NCBI GenBank assembly: GCA_017477425.1
Contig: JAFUVT010000033.1
Coordinates: 1-64,000 of the forward strand
Direction: 5' to 3'
Length of the DNA: 64,000 nucleotides
Origin: Bacteroidales bacterium
GTDB lineage: Bacteria; Bacteroidota; Bacteroidia; Bacteroidales; F082
In this document: in pieces, positions 50,128 through 59,427 of the stretch
Layout of the letters: the number at the start of each line of letters is the position of its first letter
How positions within the stretch are numbered: the stretch's first letter is position 1
Notes under the pieces: generated by a model
What the model was told of the DNA's origin: nothing
Database searches by the model: none
The model's input: only the letters and a program-made list of their open reading frames with translations
Translations under genes and position numbers: made by a program

Positions 50128-51414
50128 TCAAAGTGTTTTAAATGCCATTTTCTCTTCGTTCTCCCGATGGATAATCTCGCCGAGCTTGATATTAATAAAG
50201 GTGTTGCGCTCTAAGCCTTTCCCCTCGGCGACGATGGGAAGGTAGTTTTCGCCGTAGCCACGCGCGATGCCTTTGCCGTCGATGCGCTCCACGAGCATCC
50301 TTTGGCAGTGGCCTTGCATCATTTCGAAATACTTGGTCTTGTTTTCCAGCGAAATCTGTCGCATCACCTCGCTGCGTTCGTTCTTGACTTTTTCGGGCAC
50401 TTGGTCGGGCATCGTGGCGGCTTTGGTGCCAGTGCGTACCGAGTACTTGAATGTGTGGATGTGGCTGAACCCGATTTCGCGGGCAAAGTCGCAACTTTCC
50501 TTGAAGGTTTGTTCGGTTTCGCCCGGGAAGCCGACGATGATGTCCGTAGTGAGGTTGAAGTCGGGGCGCGCAACTTTGATGCGTTGGCACATGTCGCGGA
50601 ATTGCGCCACGGTGTAGAAGCGGTGCATCCGTTTCAGCGTGTCGTCGGAGCCGCTTTGCAGGCAGATGTGCATGTGGGGCGCCATTTTCTCGTGCTGCAA
50701 CAGGGCGAGAAAATGGTCGCTGAACTGGTCAGGCTCGATGGAGGAAACGCGCATGCGGAAGTCGCCGTCGATGTTGAGGATATTTTCTACAAGTTGCTCA
50801 AAATGAGTGTTTTCGTATTTATATCTGCCCATGTTGACGCCAGTCAGAACCACTTCCTTGAAGCCGTGGTCAACGACTTCGCGCACATTGTTATAGATGT
50901 CCTCGGCGGGACGGCTCGTCGAGCGGCCGCGCACCATCGGGATGATGCAGTAGGAGCAGAAGTTGTTACAACCGTCGTGGATCTTGATGAGGCTTCGGGT
51001 GTGGAAGGTGTCGAAGGCAGGCTGGTAGCTGAACAGGTCGCGGTCGTAGCCCTCGGGGTCGCTGTGGCCACTCTTGAAATGCTCGTCAATGATGTCGAAG
51101 AGTGCCGATTTGCGCTCATTGTCAATGACGTAGTCAGCAATGCCCGATTGCAGCAACTCTTCTTTCCTATGGTTGACCATGCATCCGGTAACGGCAATCA
51201 AGGCCTCAGGATGTTTCCTCCGGATTTGGTGGATGGCCTGACGGCATTTCTGGTCGCTCGTGTTGGTGACGGTGCAGGTGTTCACGACATAGGCATCCGC
51301 CTCACCATCGCTTTCGGCAATGTCGTAGCCCGCCGCCTTGAAGCGTGACGCCAAAGCGTCGGTTTCATACAAGTTGACGCGGCAACCTAGGGTTTTGAAG
51401 GCGATTTTTGTCAT
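50128..51414 (-). CDS. mtaB: tRNA t6A37 methylthiotransferase MtaB
   Basis: 428 residues. The UPF0004 domain holds the first cluster cysteines (KTLGCRVN, NTCTVTN, TGCMV). The radical SAM domain has CNNFCSYCIIP (CxxxCxxC). A TRAM domain ends the protein. The KTLGCRVNLYET start distinguishes MtaB from MiaB and RimO. It adds a methylthio group to t6A37 in tRNAs reading ANN codons. It overlaps the paralogous miaB stop/start by 4 bases. Confidence 0.92.
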   Translation of the reverse strand: MTKIAFKTLGCRVNLYETDALASRFKAAGYDIAESDGEADAYVVNTCTVTNTSDQKCRQAIHQIRRKHPEALIAVTGCMVNHRKEELLQSGIADYVIDNERKSALFDIIDEHFKSGHSDPEGYDRDLFSYQPAFDTFHTRSLIKIHDGCNNFCSYCIIPMVRGRSTSRPAEDIYNNVREVVDHGFKEVVLTGVNMGRYKYENTHFEQLVENILNIDGDFRMRVSSIEPDQFSDHFLALLQHEKMAPHMHICLQSGSDDTLKRMHRFYTVAQFRDMCQRIKVARPDFNLTTDIIVGFPGETEQTFKESCDFAREIGFSHIHTFKYSVRTGTKAATMPDQVPEKVKNERSEVMRQISLENKTKYFEMMQGHCQRMLVERIDGKGIARGYGENYLPIVAEGKGLERNTFINIKLGEIIHRENEEKMAFKTL

Positions 51415-52796
51415 CCAACCAACTCTCCTTCAATCGACAACGGCGAAGCCGAAGTCACCTTTACGTTTACGATTTGCCCGATGAGGCTGGTGTCGGTCGA
51501 GGCGAAGCGGATGACGATTTTGCCTTCGGTGTGGCCAGTCAGGTAGCCGCTTTTGCGGTCTTCGGTCTCCACGAGCATTTTCACGGTCTTGCCGATGAGG
51601 TTTTGATTATAGACGAGGCTGTGTTTCATCAGCTCCTCAGTGAGGCGGTGATAACGCTCGCGTTTCACCTCCTTGGGCACGTCGTCCTCCCATTGCGAGG
51701 CCACAGCGCCCGGGCGCACGCTGTATTGCGCGATGAACGCCATGTTGTACTTGAACTCCTCCATCGCCTTGCGCGTGTTCTCGAACTCTTCCTCCGTCTC
51801 GTGCGTGAAGCCCACGATGATGTCGGTGAAGATGGTGGCGGTGGGCAGTTTCTCACGGATGGTCTCGATGATGTGGCGGTAAGTGGCCAAATCGTGGTGG
51901 CGGTTCATGCGTTGCAGCATGTTTTCATCGCCCGACTGGATGGGGATGTGGATTTGCTTGCCAAGACAGTCGTATTGCGCCATCACCTCGATGACGTCGT
52001 CTTTCATGTCGCGGGGATGTGGCGCGGTGTAATATACCCAAAACTCCTTGCCACTGGCCTTGCCAAACTCGCCAATGCGACGCAAAAGCTCCGCAAAATC
52101 AATCTCTTCGCCTTTCTTGTCGAGACCGTAAGAATTGACGTTCTGCCCCAGCAAAGTGATGCTCTTATAGCCTTTTTCGACCAGATTTTTCAACTCGTCG
52201 AGGATTTCACTCGAAGGTCTCGAAACCTCGCGGCCACGGGTGTAAGGCACGGCGCAGTAGGTGCAGAACTTGTTGCAGCCGTTTTGGATGGGGATAAACG
52301 CCTCAAAGGTAGAGGTTTGCGTCGGCTTGATGGACCAAAACCGGTCCATATTGGCCGACGGGTTGATTTTGTCGTCCTTATGGAATAAAGGTGCCAAAGG
52401 CTTTACAACAGGCTGAATGTCAATCTCTTCTCCGTATTGCAGCGAAGCCGGCGTGACGATGCCGTATTGCCGAATCATGTCGGGCAGCTTGGGCAGGTCG
52501 TTCATTGGGAAGACCAGGTCGAAGAGCTTGAGGAAACGCAGGCGGTCGGCGGGCAGCACGCAGCCCGACACGAAGGTGATGACATTGTGCCGGTGCTTCA
52601 TCGCGTTCCATTTCTCGATGCGGCCATACACCTTGTCGATACCTTTTTGTCGCACCGAGCAGGCGATGATGCCGAGGATGGTGGCTTCCTCTTCGATGTC
52701 GGTCTCGACGAAGCCCATGCCTCGCAGCACCGTGCGCACACGCTCGGTGTCGCTGAGGTTCATCTGGCAGCCTAAGGGGAGGAGATAGTATTTCAT
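51411..52796 (-). CDS. miaB: tRNA i6A37 methylthiotransferase MiaB
   Basis: 461 residues. The first cluster is LLPLGCQMNLSD, IIACSVRQKG and VSGCVLP. The radical SAM site is CNKFCTYCAVPYTRGRE. The TRAM domain covers the C-terminal 65 residues. It makes ms2i6A37 in tRNAs reading UNN codons. It is first in a two-gene operon with mtaB. A -7 box (TATTTTTG, minus strand, 52961-52968) gives a leader of about 160 bases containing a CCCCCTTCC/GGGGG palindrome. Confidence 0.93.
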   Translation of the reverse strand: MKYYLLPLGCQMNLSDTERVRTVLRGMGFVETDIEEEATILGIIACSVRQKGIDKVYGRIEKWNAMKHRHNVITFVSGCVLPADRLRFLKLFDLVFPMNDLPKLPDMIRQYGIVTPASLQYGEEIDIQPVVKPLAPLFHKDDKINPSANMDRFWSIKPTQTSTFEAFIPIQNGCNKFCTYCAVPYTRGREVSRPSSEILDELKNLVEKGYKSITLLGQNVNSYGLDKKGEEIDFAELLRRIGEFGKASGKEFWVYYTAPHPRDMKDDVIEVMAQYDCLGKQIHIPIQSGDENMLQRMNRHHDLATYRHIIETIREKLPTATIFTDIIVGFTHETEEEFENTRKAMEEFKYNMAFIAQYSVRPGAVASQWEDDVPKEVKRERYHRLTEELMKHSLVYNQNLIGKTVKMLVETEDRKSGYLTGHTEGKIVIRFASTDTSLIGQIVNVKVTSASPLSIEGELVG

Positions 52797-52841
52797 TCAG
52801 TTGATAGTTATCAGTTGTTTAGTTGTCAGTTGTAGGGCTGT

Positions 52842-52885
52842 CACAATCCCCCTTCCAAAGGGGGTAGGGGGATTGGGCAGCCGCT
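52842..52885. repeat. CAATCCCCC...GGGGGATTG palindrome in the miaB leader
   Basis: CAATCCCCCTTCC and the complementary GGGGGATTG fold around AAAGGGGGTA. A similar CCCCGCCCTGCGGG / CCCCTTTACAAAGGGG stretch occurs at about 43799-43835. Such palindromes are common dispersed repeats. No protein is encoded. Confidence 0.7.
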
Positions 52886-52979
52886 TTTTTTGCGGGGATT
52901 AAAATCGCCCGATGAGATAGGTTCGCCCTTTCAGGGCTTGTTGAGCCTTTGAAAGGGCTGCAAAAATACGAATATTTGT

Positions 52980-53942
52980 TCAGCCGTATATCAAATTGAC
53001 GATGTCTCTGAGGATTTCGTTACCCTCATCATAAGTGGGAGCCGTTTTCGTGCTGCAACCTTGCAGTAGCTTTTCGGCTTGTCCAATGATTTCAGTGTCA
53101 AGGCAATCCGAGGCAATTTGAACATCGGTGATGACGGATTTCGCCTCGTCGACTTTCAAGGCGATTTCCACGCCGCCCCAAGCAAATTGTGCCTTTTTGG
53201 TAGTCTCGAAATGCTCCCAACGGCCAAAGAGGAAATTTCGGGACGAAATTTCCGACGTGATGGCCTGCACCTCGGGCATATTAATTAAGGTGTCGAAATC
53301 AATCACGGTGGCTTGGCCGCCGTAAACCTTTTCAAACGACTGAACCAGTGGCTGTTTGATGCTCTCCGAGGTGAGTTCAGGCACGACTTCGCTCAAATTG
53401 ATGACGCGACTGGCCACGCTCTTCACGCCGTTTTTCATCAGCTTGGCTTTGTTGACGATGAGGTAACGCTGCATCTTCTCGCCATCGGTTTTGATGAGCA
53501 GGGTGCCGTGGTGGAGGTCGTTGCGTTGGCCTTTCGCGAAGGCGTTGCCCGAGAATTTGCGTCCTTCGTAGGTGAGGTCGTTGCGCCCTGACATCTCAGT
53601 GCGCAAGCCGTATTTGAGCAAGGCCTCTTGTATGACGGACATCTGCTTCTTCAAGTCGTAAAGCGACTTGTCGGCGACGAATGAGAAGTTGATGTTGCCC
53701 AGGTCGTGGTAGACGGCGCCGCCGCCCGTGCCGCGGCGCATCAGGTGACCGCCTTCGTCCAAAAGCAACTGCACGTTGCATTCGGAGTAGGGGTTTTGGT
53801 TGTAGCCAATGACCACGGTCTGTTGGTTTTTCCAGAGGTACATCGTGACGGTGTCTGCCGCTTGGCAGTCGGTGAGGTATTGCTCAACGGCGCGGTTGAG
53901 GAACGGATTGTACTGGTTGCTGATGACGACTTGTAGTTTCAT
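52980..53942 (-). CDS. lplA: Lipoate-protein ligase A
   Basis: 320 residues. RRGTGGGAVYHDLGNINFSF (about 69-88) is the lipoate-binding motif. KFSGNAFAKGQRNDLHHGTLLI follows. The C-terminal accessory domain is present. It attaches lipoate to E2 and GcvH proteins in the cytoplasm using ATP. It lies 17 bases after the cysteine-dioxygenase-like gene and is probably cotranscribed with it. Confidence 0.94.
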   Translation of the reverse strand: MKLQVVISNQYNPFLNRAVEQYLTDCQAADTVTMYLWKNQQTVVIGYNQNPYSECNVQLLLDEGGHLMRRGTGGGAVYHDLGNINFSFVADKSLYDLKKQMSVIQEALLKYGLRTEMSGRNDLTYEGRKFSGNAFAKGQRNDLHHGTLLIKTDGEKMQRYLIVNKAKLMKNGVKSVASRVINLSEVVPELTSESIKQPLVQSFEKVYGGQATVIDFDTLINMPEVQAITSEISSRNFLFGRWEHFETTKKAQFAWGGVEIALKVDEAKSVITDVQIASDCLDTEIIGQAEKLLQGCSTKTAPTYDEGNEILRDIVNLIYG

Positions 53943-53959
53943 ACAATGATAGGAATGGT

Positions 53960-54502
53960 TTAGTAGATTTTCAGGTCGTCATATTTCGGGCCCAACAGCG
54001 CATTGTCGGAATAGACGTGCAGGCTGTGCCCCGTTTCGCTGAGACAGGTGAGACGATGGATATGGTTGGTGAACTTCCCGGCATCGCCGATGGCGTAAAG
54101 TCCCATTTGATGGTCAATGGTCAGGGTATCGACCAATTTCAGCCCATCCTTGAAAGGCTCGAAGATTTCCACTTGGAAGCAGCCGTCGGCAAAAGTGTAG
54201 CCGGCGTATTGCGGGTGCGAATGGATGGAGGTGCGATTACCTTTTTTCCAAGTCATCACAATAGCTTCCCAGCCGCTATCGTCGCGTCCGATGTGGTTGC
54301 GCGAATAGCCGTTGCCCACATAGTTGTTGAACTTGGTCAATGGGACTCGTTTCACATAGTCTAAAACATAATCTCGGATTTTGTCGCCCATTTCGGTGTT
54401 GATTTCACCGGCATTGACGATGGGCATCAAGCCTTCCATGAAGTTCTCGTAACCCGGAACAATCGTAATCTGTTTCGGATAATCGTCTTGAATTTGTGAC
54501 AT
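53960..54502 (-). CDS. Cysteine dioxygenase-like cupin
   Basis: 180 residues. The cupin metal site shows HSHPQYAGYTFADGCFQVEIFE (HxH...E) and a later histidine in FTNHIHRLTC. Length and order match type I cysteine dioxygenases, which oxidise cysteine to cysteine sulfinate with Fe(II) and O2. The Bacteroidales setting makes an oxygen-dependent role worth testing, so the substrate is uncertain. It is upstream of lplA in the same direction. Confidence 0.7.
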   Translation of the reverse strand: MSQIQDDYPKQITIVPGYENFMEGLMPIVNAGEINTEMGDKIRDYVLDYVKRVPLTKFNNYVGNGYSRNHIGRDDSGWEAIVMTWKKGNRTSIHSHPQYAGYTFADGCFQVEIFEPFKDGLKLVDTLTIDHQMGLYAIGDAGKFTNHIHRLTCLSETGHSLHVYSDNALLGPKYDDLKIY

Positions 54503-54620
54503 AATAGTTGTGTTTTTTGTTAGGATGATAGAATTGTAAATTAACGTACTATCATAACGAGTGGACTAATTGTTTATTGTGCGAATGCGTTTTTTATTGT
54601 GTTTTTGAAGGGGTTTAGGT

Positions 54621-54663
54621 AAAAACAAAAACCCTAACTCTGATTTTCAATGAGTTAGGGTTT
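54621..54663 (-). terminator. Terminator of the tRNA-Glu transcript
   Basis: AACCCTAACTC (54630-54640) pairs with GAGTTAGGGTT. On the minus strand the stem is followed by TTTTTGTTTTT. Confidence 0.82.
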
Positions 54664-54670
54664 GCTTTTG

Positions 54671-54744
54671 TAGTCTCTCCGGGATTTGAACCCGAGTTAC
54701 CAGGATGAAAACCTGACGTCCTGACCAGACTAGACGAAGAGACC
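54671..54744 (-). tRNA. tRNA-Glu (anticodon TTC)
   Basis: On the minus strand GGTCTCT pairs with AGAGACT at the acceptor end. The anticodon stem TCAGG/CCTGG carries loop TTTTCAT (anticodon TTC). The T arm CTCGG-GTTCAAAT-CCCGG is standard. CCA is not encoded. Confidence 0.95.
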
Positions 54745-54865
54745 ACTTCGTGTCGTTTTGACGCTGCAAAAGTAGACAAAATTTCGATACCTGCAATGTT
54801 TTCTGTTAGAAATTTATCAACTTTTTTGTAATTCGTTGATGTACAACTTTATAAAAATCGCATGC

Positions 54866-55663
54866 TTACTCAAATAATAGCGAGACTTGGAACAATTTGT
54901 TGCGCAATTGGTCAATAGGAGCGGTGTAGATGAAGGCTTCGTTTTTCACGATGTCGAGAAGTCCATAGCTCATTTTGACCTCGATGCCCATCTTGAACCA
55001 TTGGTTGTAGATGTCGAAACCGGCACCGAGTTCCCCAGCCAAGTCGAAGCGCTTGGTGACGAGGTTGTTGATGAACTCCACACCATTGATGCTTTCCTTG
55101 TTGTCTTTTTGCGAAGCCAAGTCAAGCTTAGGGTTGATGCCGGCGAGAACGTATGCACCGATGTTGTTGTAGCGCTTCGAACGGTACTTGATGTTGAGCG
55201 GAAACTCAACGAAGGTGGTGCCAATGGATTTGGTGAACGATTTCATGTCGATATTGCCATCATTTCCTTTGATGGCGAGATCGTAGCGCATTCGGCGCTC
55301 GCTGAAACTCAGCGAGGGGATGAAACGCAGGTCGAAATAACGCCCGAGGCGTTTGCTGCCGATGATGCCCACTGTGAATCCAGGTGTCTGTTGCGTCTCC
55401 AAATTATAGACATAGATGCAGTCGGTGTTAGACACACTGTATGGCCCGTTGGGCCATGAGTCGGCGGGCTGCGCGATGTTTTGGTAGTTCTCGACCGTCT
55501 TGACGGTGTACATCATTTGGTTATAGGCAATCAGGAAGCCGAAATGATACGGCTCTTGCTCGTATTTGGGCAGGTAGTGAACCACCCTTCTTTGGGCTTG
55601 TGCAGGAACGACAGTTGCGGCAAGCAACAGCGTGACAGCCAATGTTTTAAAAGCTTTTTTCAA
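54866..55663 (-). CDS. porT: PorT, type IX secretion outer-membrane beta-barrel protein
   Basis: 265 residues. A signal peptide covers residues 1-23. The mature part is strand-rich, with the block RFIPSLSFSERRMRYDL and a C-terminal aromatic strand (NKLFQVSLLFE). Similarity in order and the location directly after ubiE, as in Porphyromonas, identify PorT. It is an outer-membrane component required for T9SS export. With the T9SS cargo at 41188 this shows that the organism uses type IX secretion. The -7 box TATTTTTG on the minus strand is at 55731-55738. Confidence 0.88.
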   Translation of the reverse strand: MKKAFKTLAVTLLLAATVVPAQAQRRVVHYLPKYEQEPYHFGFLIAYNQMMYTVKTVENYQNIAQPADSWPNGPYSVSNTDCIYVYNLETQQTPGFTVGIIGSKRLGRYFDLRFIPSLSFSERRMRYDLAIKGNDGNIDMKSFTKSIGTTFVEFPLNIKYRSKRYNNIGAYVLAGINPKLDLASQKDNKESINGVEFINNLVTKRFDLAGELGAGFDIYNQWFKMGIEVKMSYGLLDIVKNEAFIYTAPIDQLRNKLFQVSLLFE

Positions 55664-55756
55664 GATAATGCGGTATTATTGATGTCCTTAAAACGTGTTT
55701 GTTTCGTTTTTATTGCGGAAAAACAGCGCGCAAAAATAGGAAATTTTGGAATATGT

Positions 55757-56452
55757 TCATGATTTGATGGCAAGATAGAGCATGGCGATGCCACAACTCA
55801 GTTTCTTGGCTTTGAGATGCTTTAGCCCGTGGTCGGCCAGCATCATTAGGAATTCATTGGGTTTGGGAAAACTTTCGACCGAGTCGGGAAGATAGGAATA
55901 AGCCCCTGCATCTTTCGAAACCGCTCGACCAATCCTTGGCAATATATGCTTGAAGTAGAAGCGATACACTTGCTTTACGGGAAACATTCGCGGCATCGAA
56001 AAATCCAAAATAACAGCTTGTCCGCGAGGCCTCAAAACACGACTGATTTCCGACAATCCCTTTTCCAAGTCCTCGAAGTTGCGCACGCCGAAAGCGCAGG
56101 TTACGGCATCGAAGGAGCTATCCTCAAAGGTTAATGCGGCTGCGTCGCCCAATTGCAACTCTATTTGACTGTCAAGTTTCTCCTTCTCGATTTTCTTCTT
56201 GCCAATTGTCAGCATTCTTTCCGAGATGTCCATCCCAGTGATGTGGGCTTGCGGATTCTTCTTCGCCAAGAGAATGGCCAAATCAGCCGTGCCCGTGGCG
56301 AGGTCTAAAATGCACACTGGTCTTTGCTTCGATGCTTCGCGGACCGTTTTTCGCCGCCACACCTTATCTATATTAAACGACAGAAGGTGATTGAGCCTGT
56401 CGTAATTCGGCGAGATGCGGTCGAACATCGCGGCAATAGGGGAGGCGCTCAT
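55757..56452 (-). CDS. ubiE: Demethylmenaquinone methyltransferase (UbiE/MenG)
   Basis: 231 residues. The SAM site is ILDLATGTADLAIL. MDISERMLTIGKKKIEKE follows. VTCAFGVRNFEDLEKGLSEISRVLRPRGQAVILDFSMP is the UbiE signature. It methylates demethylmenaquinone in the last step of menaquinone synthesis, fitting an anaerobic respiratory chain. The start overlaps the stop of the upstream GT9 gene by 4 bases. Confidence 0.94.
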   Translation of the reverse strand: MSASPIAAMFDRISPNYDRLNHLLSFNIDKVWRRKTVREASKQRPVCILDLATGTADLAILLAKKNPQAHITGMDISERMLTIGKKKIEKEKLDSQIELQLGDAAALTFEDSSFDAVTCAFGVRNFEDLEKGLSEISRVLRPRGQAVILDFSMPRMFPVKQVYRFYFKHILPRIGRAVSKDAGAYSYLPDSVESFPKPNEFLMMLADHGLKHLKAKKLSCGIAMLYLAIKS

Positions 56453-57459
56453 TGCAGATAAGGACTTAGTTTTTCAATGATTTGCTCTAGTGTGATGCGG
56501 TTCATGCAAGCGTAATCGCCTCTGAGACAAGGCTTGTTGCCATACACCGAGCAGGGACGGCAGGGCAAATCCAACTGGATGCAATCTTCTGCTTTTTGGT
56601 TCCAACCCAGAAAGCCTGCAAAAGGATGTGTCCCGCCCCAAACGGAAACCACTGGCGTCCCGACCAACGAAGCCAAGTGCATGTTGGCGGAGTCCATCGA
56701 AAGCATCACATCGAGTTGGCTCATCAAGGCAAGCTCGCCCGCCAAACCTTGTTGGCTTTTGGAAGGTTGTACATTCGGATATTTGGCGCAGAGTTCCGCA
56801 ATGCGTCTTTTCTCTTCCTCACCGCCGCCAAATAAAAACAAGGTGGTGTTTTCCCTTTCGCTCAAAGCCTTGATGACTTCTTCCATTTTCTCCAAAGGAT
56901 ATACTTTAGCCTCGTGTTTCGCAAAAGGCGCGATGCCAATCCAACTCTCTCCTGTCGTTTTTTGCGTCCCGCAAAAAGAAGAATAATCAAGCTTGGTGAA
57001 TTGTGGCTTCGTCGGTAAACCCAATTGTTCCAAAACTTTAGCATATCGCTCAAACGATGTGGCTTGCTGGACGAAAACCTTGTCATTCTGCCGTGTCAAG
57101 GCTTTTTTCCCTTTTCGGCCTTTGTCAATTATGGCGACTTTCTTCCTGAACAAATGGCAAACAAAACGCAGCCATTGTGTGCGCAAAACATCGTGGAGAT
57201 CAGCGATATAATCAAACTCCCTGAAATGGATGTCACGCAACAAGCGATTCAAGCCGAAAAGCCCTTTGTGCCGACCCTTCAGGTCGGCGGCGACGAAATG
57301 CACATTTTTCGGCAGCCTTTCAAAAAGCGGTCTCGCCATCTCCCGACTAAGCATAGTAATCTCCAAGTCAGGATATTGCGTGGCCAAGTCATAGACCACG
57401 GGCACGGTCATGGCGATGTCGCCTAGGGCGGAAAACCGTATGACGAGGATTTGTTTCAA
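56449..57459 (-). CDS. Glycosyltransferase family 9 (heptosyltransferase-like)
   Basis: 336 residues using a TTG start at 57459 that overlaps the preceding stop (TTGA). The longer frame to 57630 lies inside the DUF4254 gene and has no similarity to the family. QILVIRFSALGDIAMTVPVVYDL is the GT9 N-terminus. The C-terminal half shows DVMLSMDSANMHLASLVGTPVVSVWGGTHP, the donor-binding region. It probably adds a sugar to the lipopolysaccharide core. DUF4254, this gene and ubiE overlap by 4 bases each and form one operon. Confidence 0.9.
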   Translation of the reverse strand: MKQILVIRFSALGDIAMTVPVVYDLATQYPDLEITMLSREMARPLFERLPKNVHFVAADLKGRHKGLFGLNRLLRDIHFREFDYIADLHDVLRTQWLRFVCHLFRKKVAIIDKGRKGKKALTRQNDKVFVQQATSFERYAKVLEQLGLPTKPQFTKLDYSSFCGTQKTTGESWIGIAPFAKHEAKVYPLEKMEEVIKALSERENTTLFLFGGGEEEKRRIAELCAKYPNVQPSKSQQGLAGELALMSQLDVMLSMDSANMHLASLVGTPVVSVWGGTHPFAGFLGWNQKAEDCIQLDLPCRPCSVYGNKPCLRGDYACMNRITLEQIIEKLSPYLQ

Positions 57460-58073
57460 GGTTGTTTCTGCCCGTAAAGCACGGGGTTCAGGTTCGGGTC
57501 GTTGTACATTTTCATCTGCTTGTAGACCTTCATCACTTTGTCGCCGTTTTTGTAGGCTTCCATCAGCTGGTCGATGGCGGTGCAGAGGTCGGTGTTTTGC
57601 TCTTTCAAAACGCGTAACTTTTCCTCGCATTTCGCCTTTTGTTCCTCGTTGATGTCGGTCCGCTCCGCCTCAATCTTCATGTGGTAAATCTTGAGTTGCA
57701 GAATCGAAAGGCGGTCGATGGCCCAGGCGGGACTCTCCGTGTTGAGCGTGGCATCGGCCTTGGACTCAACGCGTTGGAAAAGCAACTGATAATAGTAATC
57801 AATCATTTCCACCAAGTCGGTGCGGTCTTGGTTCGACTTGTCGATGCGACGTTTCAAGGCCAAGGCCTCCACGGGGTCGATGTTTGGGTCGCGGATGAGG
57901 TCTTCGAGGTGCCACTGCACGGTGTCAATCCACACCTTATTATATAGGTACCATTCGATGGTCTTTTCCTCGTAGGGATTGTGGCACGGATGGTCCACAT
58001 CGTCGAATTGGTGGTAGTCGGCGATGGCCTCGTTGAAGATGGGGAGGATGGGGGTGGTGGAGAGAATGATCAT
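57456..58073 (-). CDS. DUF4254 protein
   Basis: 205 residues with no signal peptide. It is helical. The central blocks HPCHNPYEEKTIEWYLYNKVWIDTVQWHLEDLIRDPNIDP and DRTDLVEMIDYYYQL match DUF4254, a family frequently encoded directly beside GT9 glycosyltransferases in Bacteroidota. Function is unknown. The conserved neighbour suggests a role in surface polysaccharide or lipid A core assembly. It is the first gene of the operon. Confidence 0.88.
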   Translation of the reverse strand: MIILSTTPILPIFNEAIADYHQFDDVDHPCHNPYEEKTIEWYLYNKVWIDTVQWHLEDLIRDPNIDPVEALALKRRIDKSNQDRTDLVEMIDYYYQLLFQRVESKADATLNTESPAWAIDRLSILQLKIYHMKIEAERTDINEEQKAKCEEKLRVLKEQNTDLCTAIDQLMEAYKNGDKVMKVYKQMKMYNDPNLNPVLYGQKQP

Positions 58074-58106
58074 GGTTGTTGATTGTTGAATCGTTGTGTC
58101 AGGTCG

Positions 58107-58177
58107 GGCGTTTAGACAGGCTCAACGACCCTTAACGTTCAGTAAAAGCTAAGGTCCCTGAGCCTGTCGAAGGGCCG
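58107..58177. repeat. Palindromic repeat family A, copy 6
   Basis: GCGTTTAGACAGGCTCAACG and CCCTGAGCCTGTCGAAGGG form an inverted repeat around a 22-base middle. It lies between the aminotransferase stop and the DUF4254 start. Confidence 0.86.
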
Positions 58178-58183
58178 ACTAGT

Positions 58184-59392
58184 TTAGTGCAGTTTTGCCA
58201 ATGCCGCCTTGATGCGCTTCACGGCCTCGATGAGTTTGTCCTCGCTCGTAGCATACGACAGGCGGATGCAGTCGTCGTTGCCGAAGGCATTGCCGGCCAC
58301 GCAAGCCACGTGGGCGTTGTAGAGCAGCCACATGCAGAGGTCGTCACTGCCCTTGATGGTGGTCTCGCCGTCGGTCTTGCCGTAGTACGACTTCACTTCG
58401 GGGAACACATAGAAGGCGCCGGCGGGCGTGTTGCATTTCACGCCGGGGATTTCGTTGAGTAGGCGCACAAAGGTGTCGCGGCGGTGACGGAAAGCGGCCA
58501 GCATGTCTTGGATCTCCTTCGAGTTCTCGGGGCAGAGCTCCATGGCTTTCACGGCGGCGGCTTGTGCGATGGTGCAGATGCCGGAGGTGATTTGGCCTTG
58601 GATCTTGTTGGTGGCCTTGATGATGGCTTGAGGTGCGGCAATGTAGCCAATGCGCCAGCCCGTCATGGCATAGCCTTTGGCCACACCGTTGACGAGGGCG
58701 AGACGGTCCTTCAGGAACTCGAACTGGCCCATGCTCTCGTGCTTCTGTTCGTATTGGATGAACTCGTAGATTTCGTCGGAGATGACGAAGATGTTCGGGT
58801 ATTTCTTCAGCACCTCGGCGATGGCGGTCAGCTCTGCTTTGGTGAAGACGCTGCCGCTGGGGTTGCAAGGCGTATTGAGCATCAGGGCCTTGGTTTTGGG
58901 CGTGATGGCAGCCTCAAGTTGCTCGGCCGTGATCTTGAAGTCGTGGGCGATGTCGCTCTTGACGATGACGGGAACGCCGCCGCTCAGTTTCACCATCTCG
59001 GGGTAGGAGACCCAGAACGGAGCGGGAATGATGACCTCGTCGCCGTCGTTGAGGATGGCCATAAGGACATTGTTGATGGCTTGCTTGGCACCGTTCGAGA
59101 CGAGGATGTCGGTCTCCTTGTAGTCGAGGCCATTGTCGCGTTTCAGCTTGTTGGCGATGGCCTTGCGCAGGGCAGGCGTACCGGGCACGGGCGGATAGTG
59201 CGTGTCGTTGTTGTTGATGGCGTCGATGCCGGCTTGCTTGGCCGATTCGGGCGTGTTGAAGTCGGGTTCGCCGATGCTCAGGCTGATGACGTCGATGCCT
59301 TGTGCTTTCAGTTCGCGGCTCTTGTTGGTCATGGCTAGCGTTGCCGACTCAGCCATGTTCAAAACTCTGTTGGAAAGGATGATTTCGCTCAT
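58184..59392 (-). CDS. PLP-dependent aminotransferase (aspartate aminotransferase type)
   Basis: 402 residues, fold-type I. The PLP lysine lies in VNGVAKGYAMTGWRIGYIAA (SK-type motif). NTPCNPSGSVFTKAEL and SDEIYEFIQYE are the other class I blocks. The C-terminal arginine is in DDCIRLSYA. It probably interconverts aspartate and oxaloacetate. A broader substrate range cannot be excluded. The -7 box TACCTTTG on the minus strand is at 59511-59518. A family B repeat fills its leader. Confidence 0.92.
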   Translation of the reverse strand: MSEIILSNRVLNMAESATLAMTNKSRELKAQGIDVISLSIGEPDFNTPESAKQAGIDAINNNDTHYPPVPGTPALRKAIANKLKRDNGLDYKETDILVSNGAKQAINNVLMAILNDGDEVIIPAPFWVSYPEMVKLSGGVPVIVKSDIAHDFKITAEQLEAAITPKTKALMLNTPCNPSGSVFTKAELTAIAEVLKKYPNIFVISDEIYEFIQYEQKHESMGQFEFLKDRLALVNGVAKGYAMTGWRIGYIAAPQAIIKATNKIQGQITSGICTIAQAAAVKAMELCPENSKEIQDMLAAFRHRRDTFVRLLNEIPGVKCNTPAGAFYVFPEVKSYYGKTDGETTIKGSDDLCMWLLYNAHVACVAGNAFGNDDCIRLSYATSEDKLIEAVKRIKAALAKLH

Positions 59393-59427
59393 GATATGTT
59401 TGTTTGTTGAATGTTTAATGATTGTTT

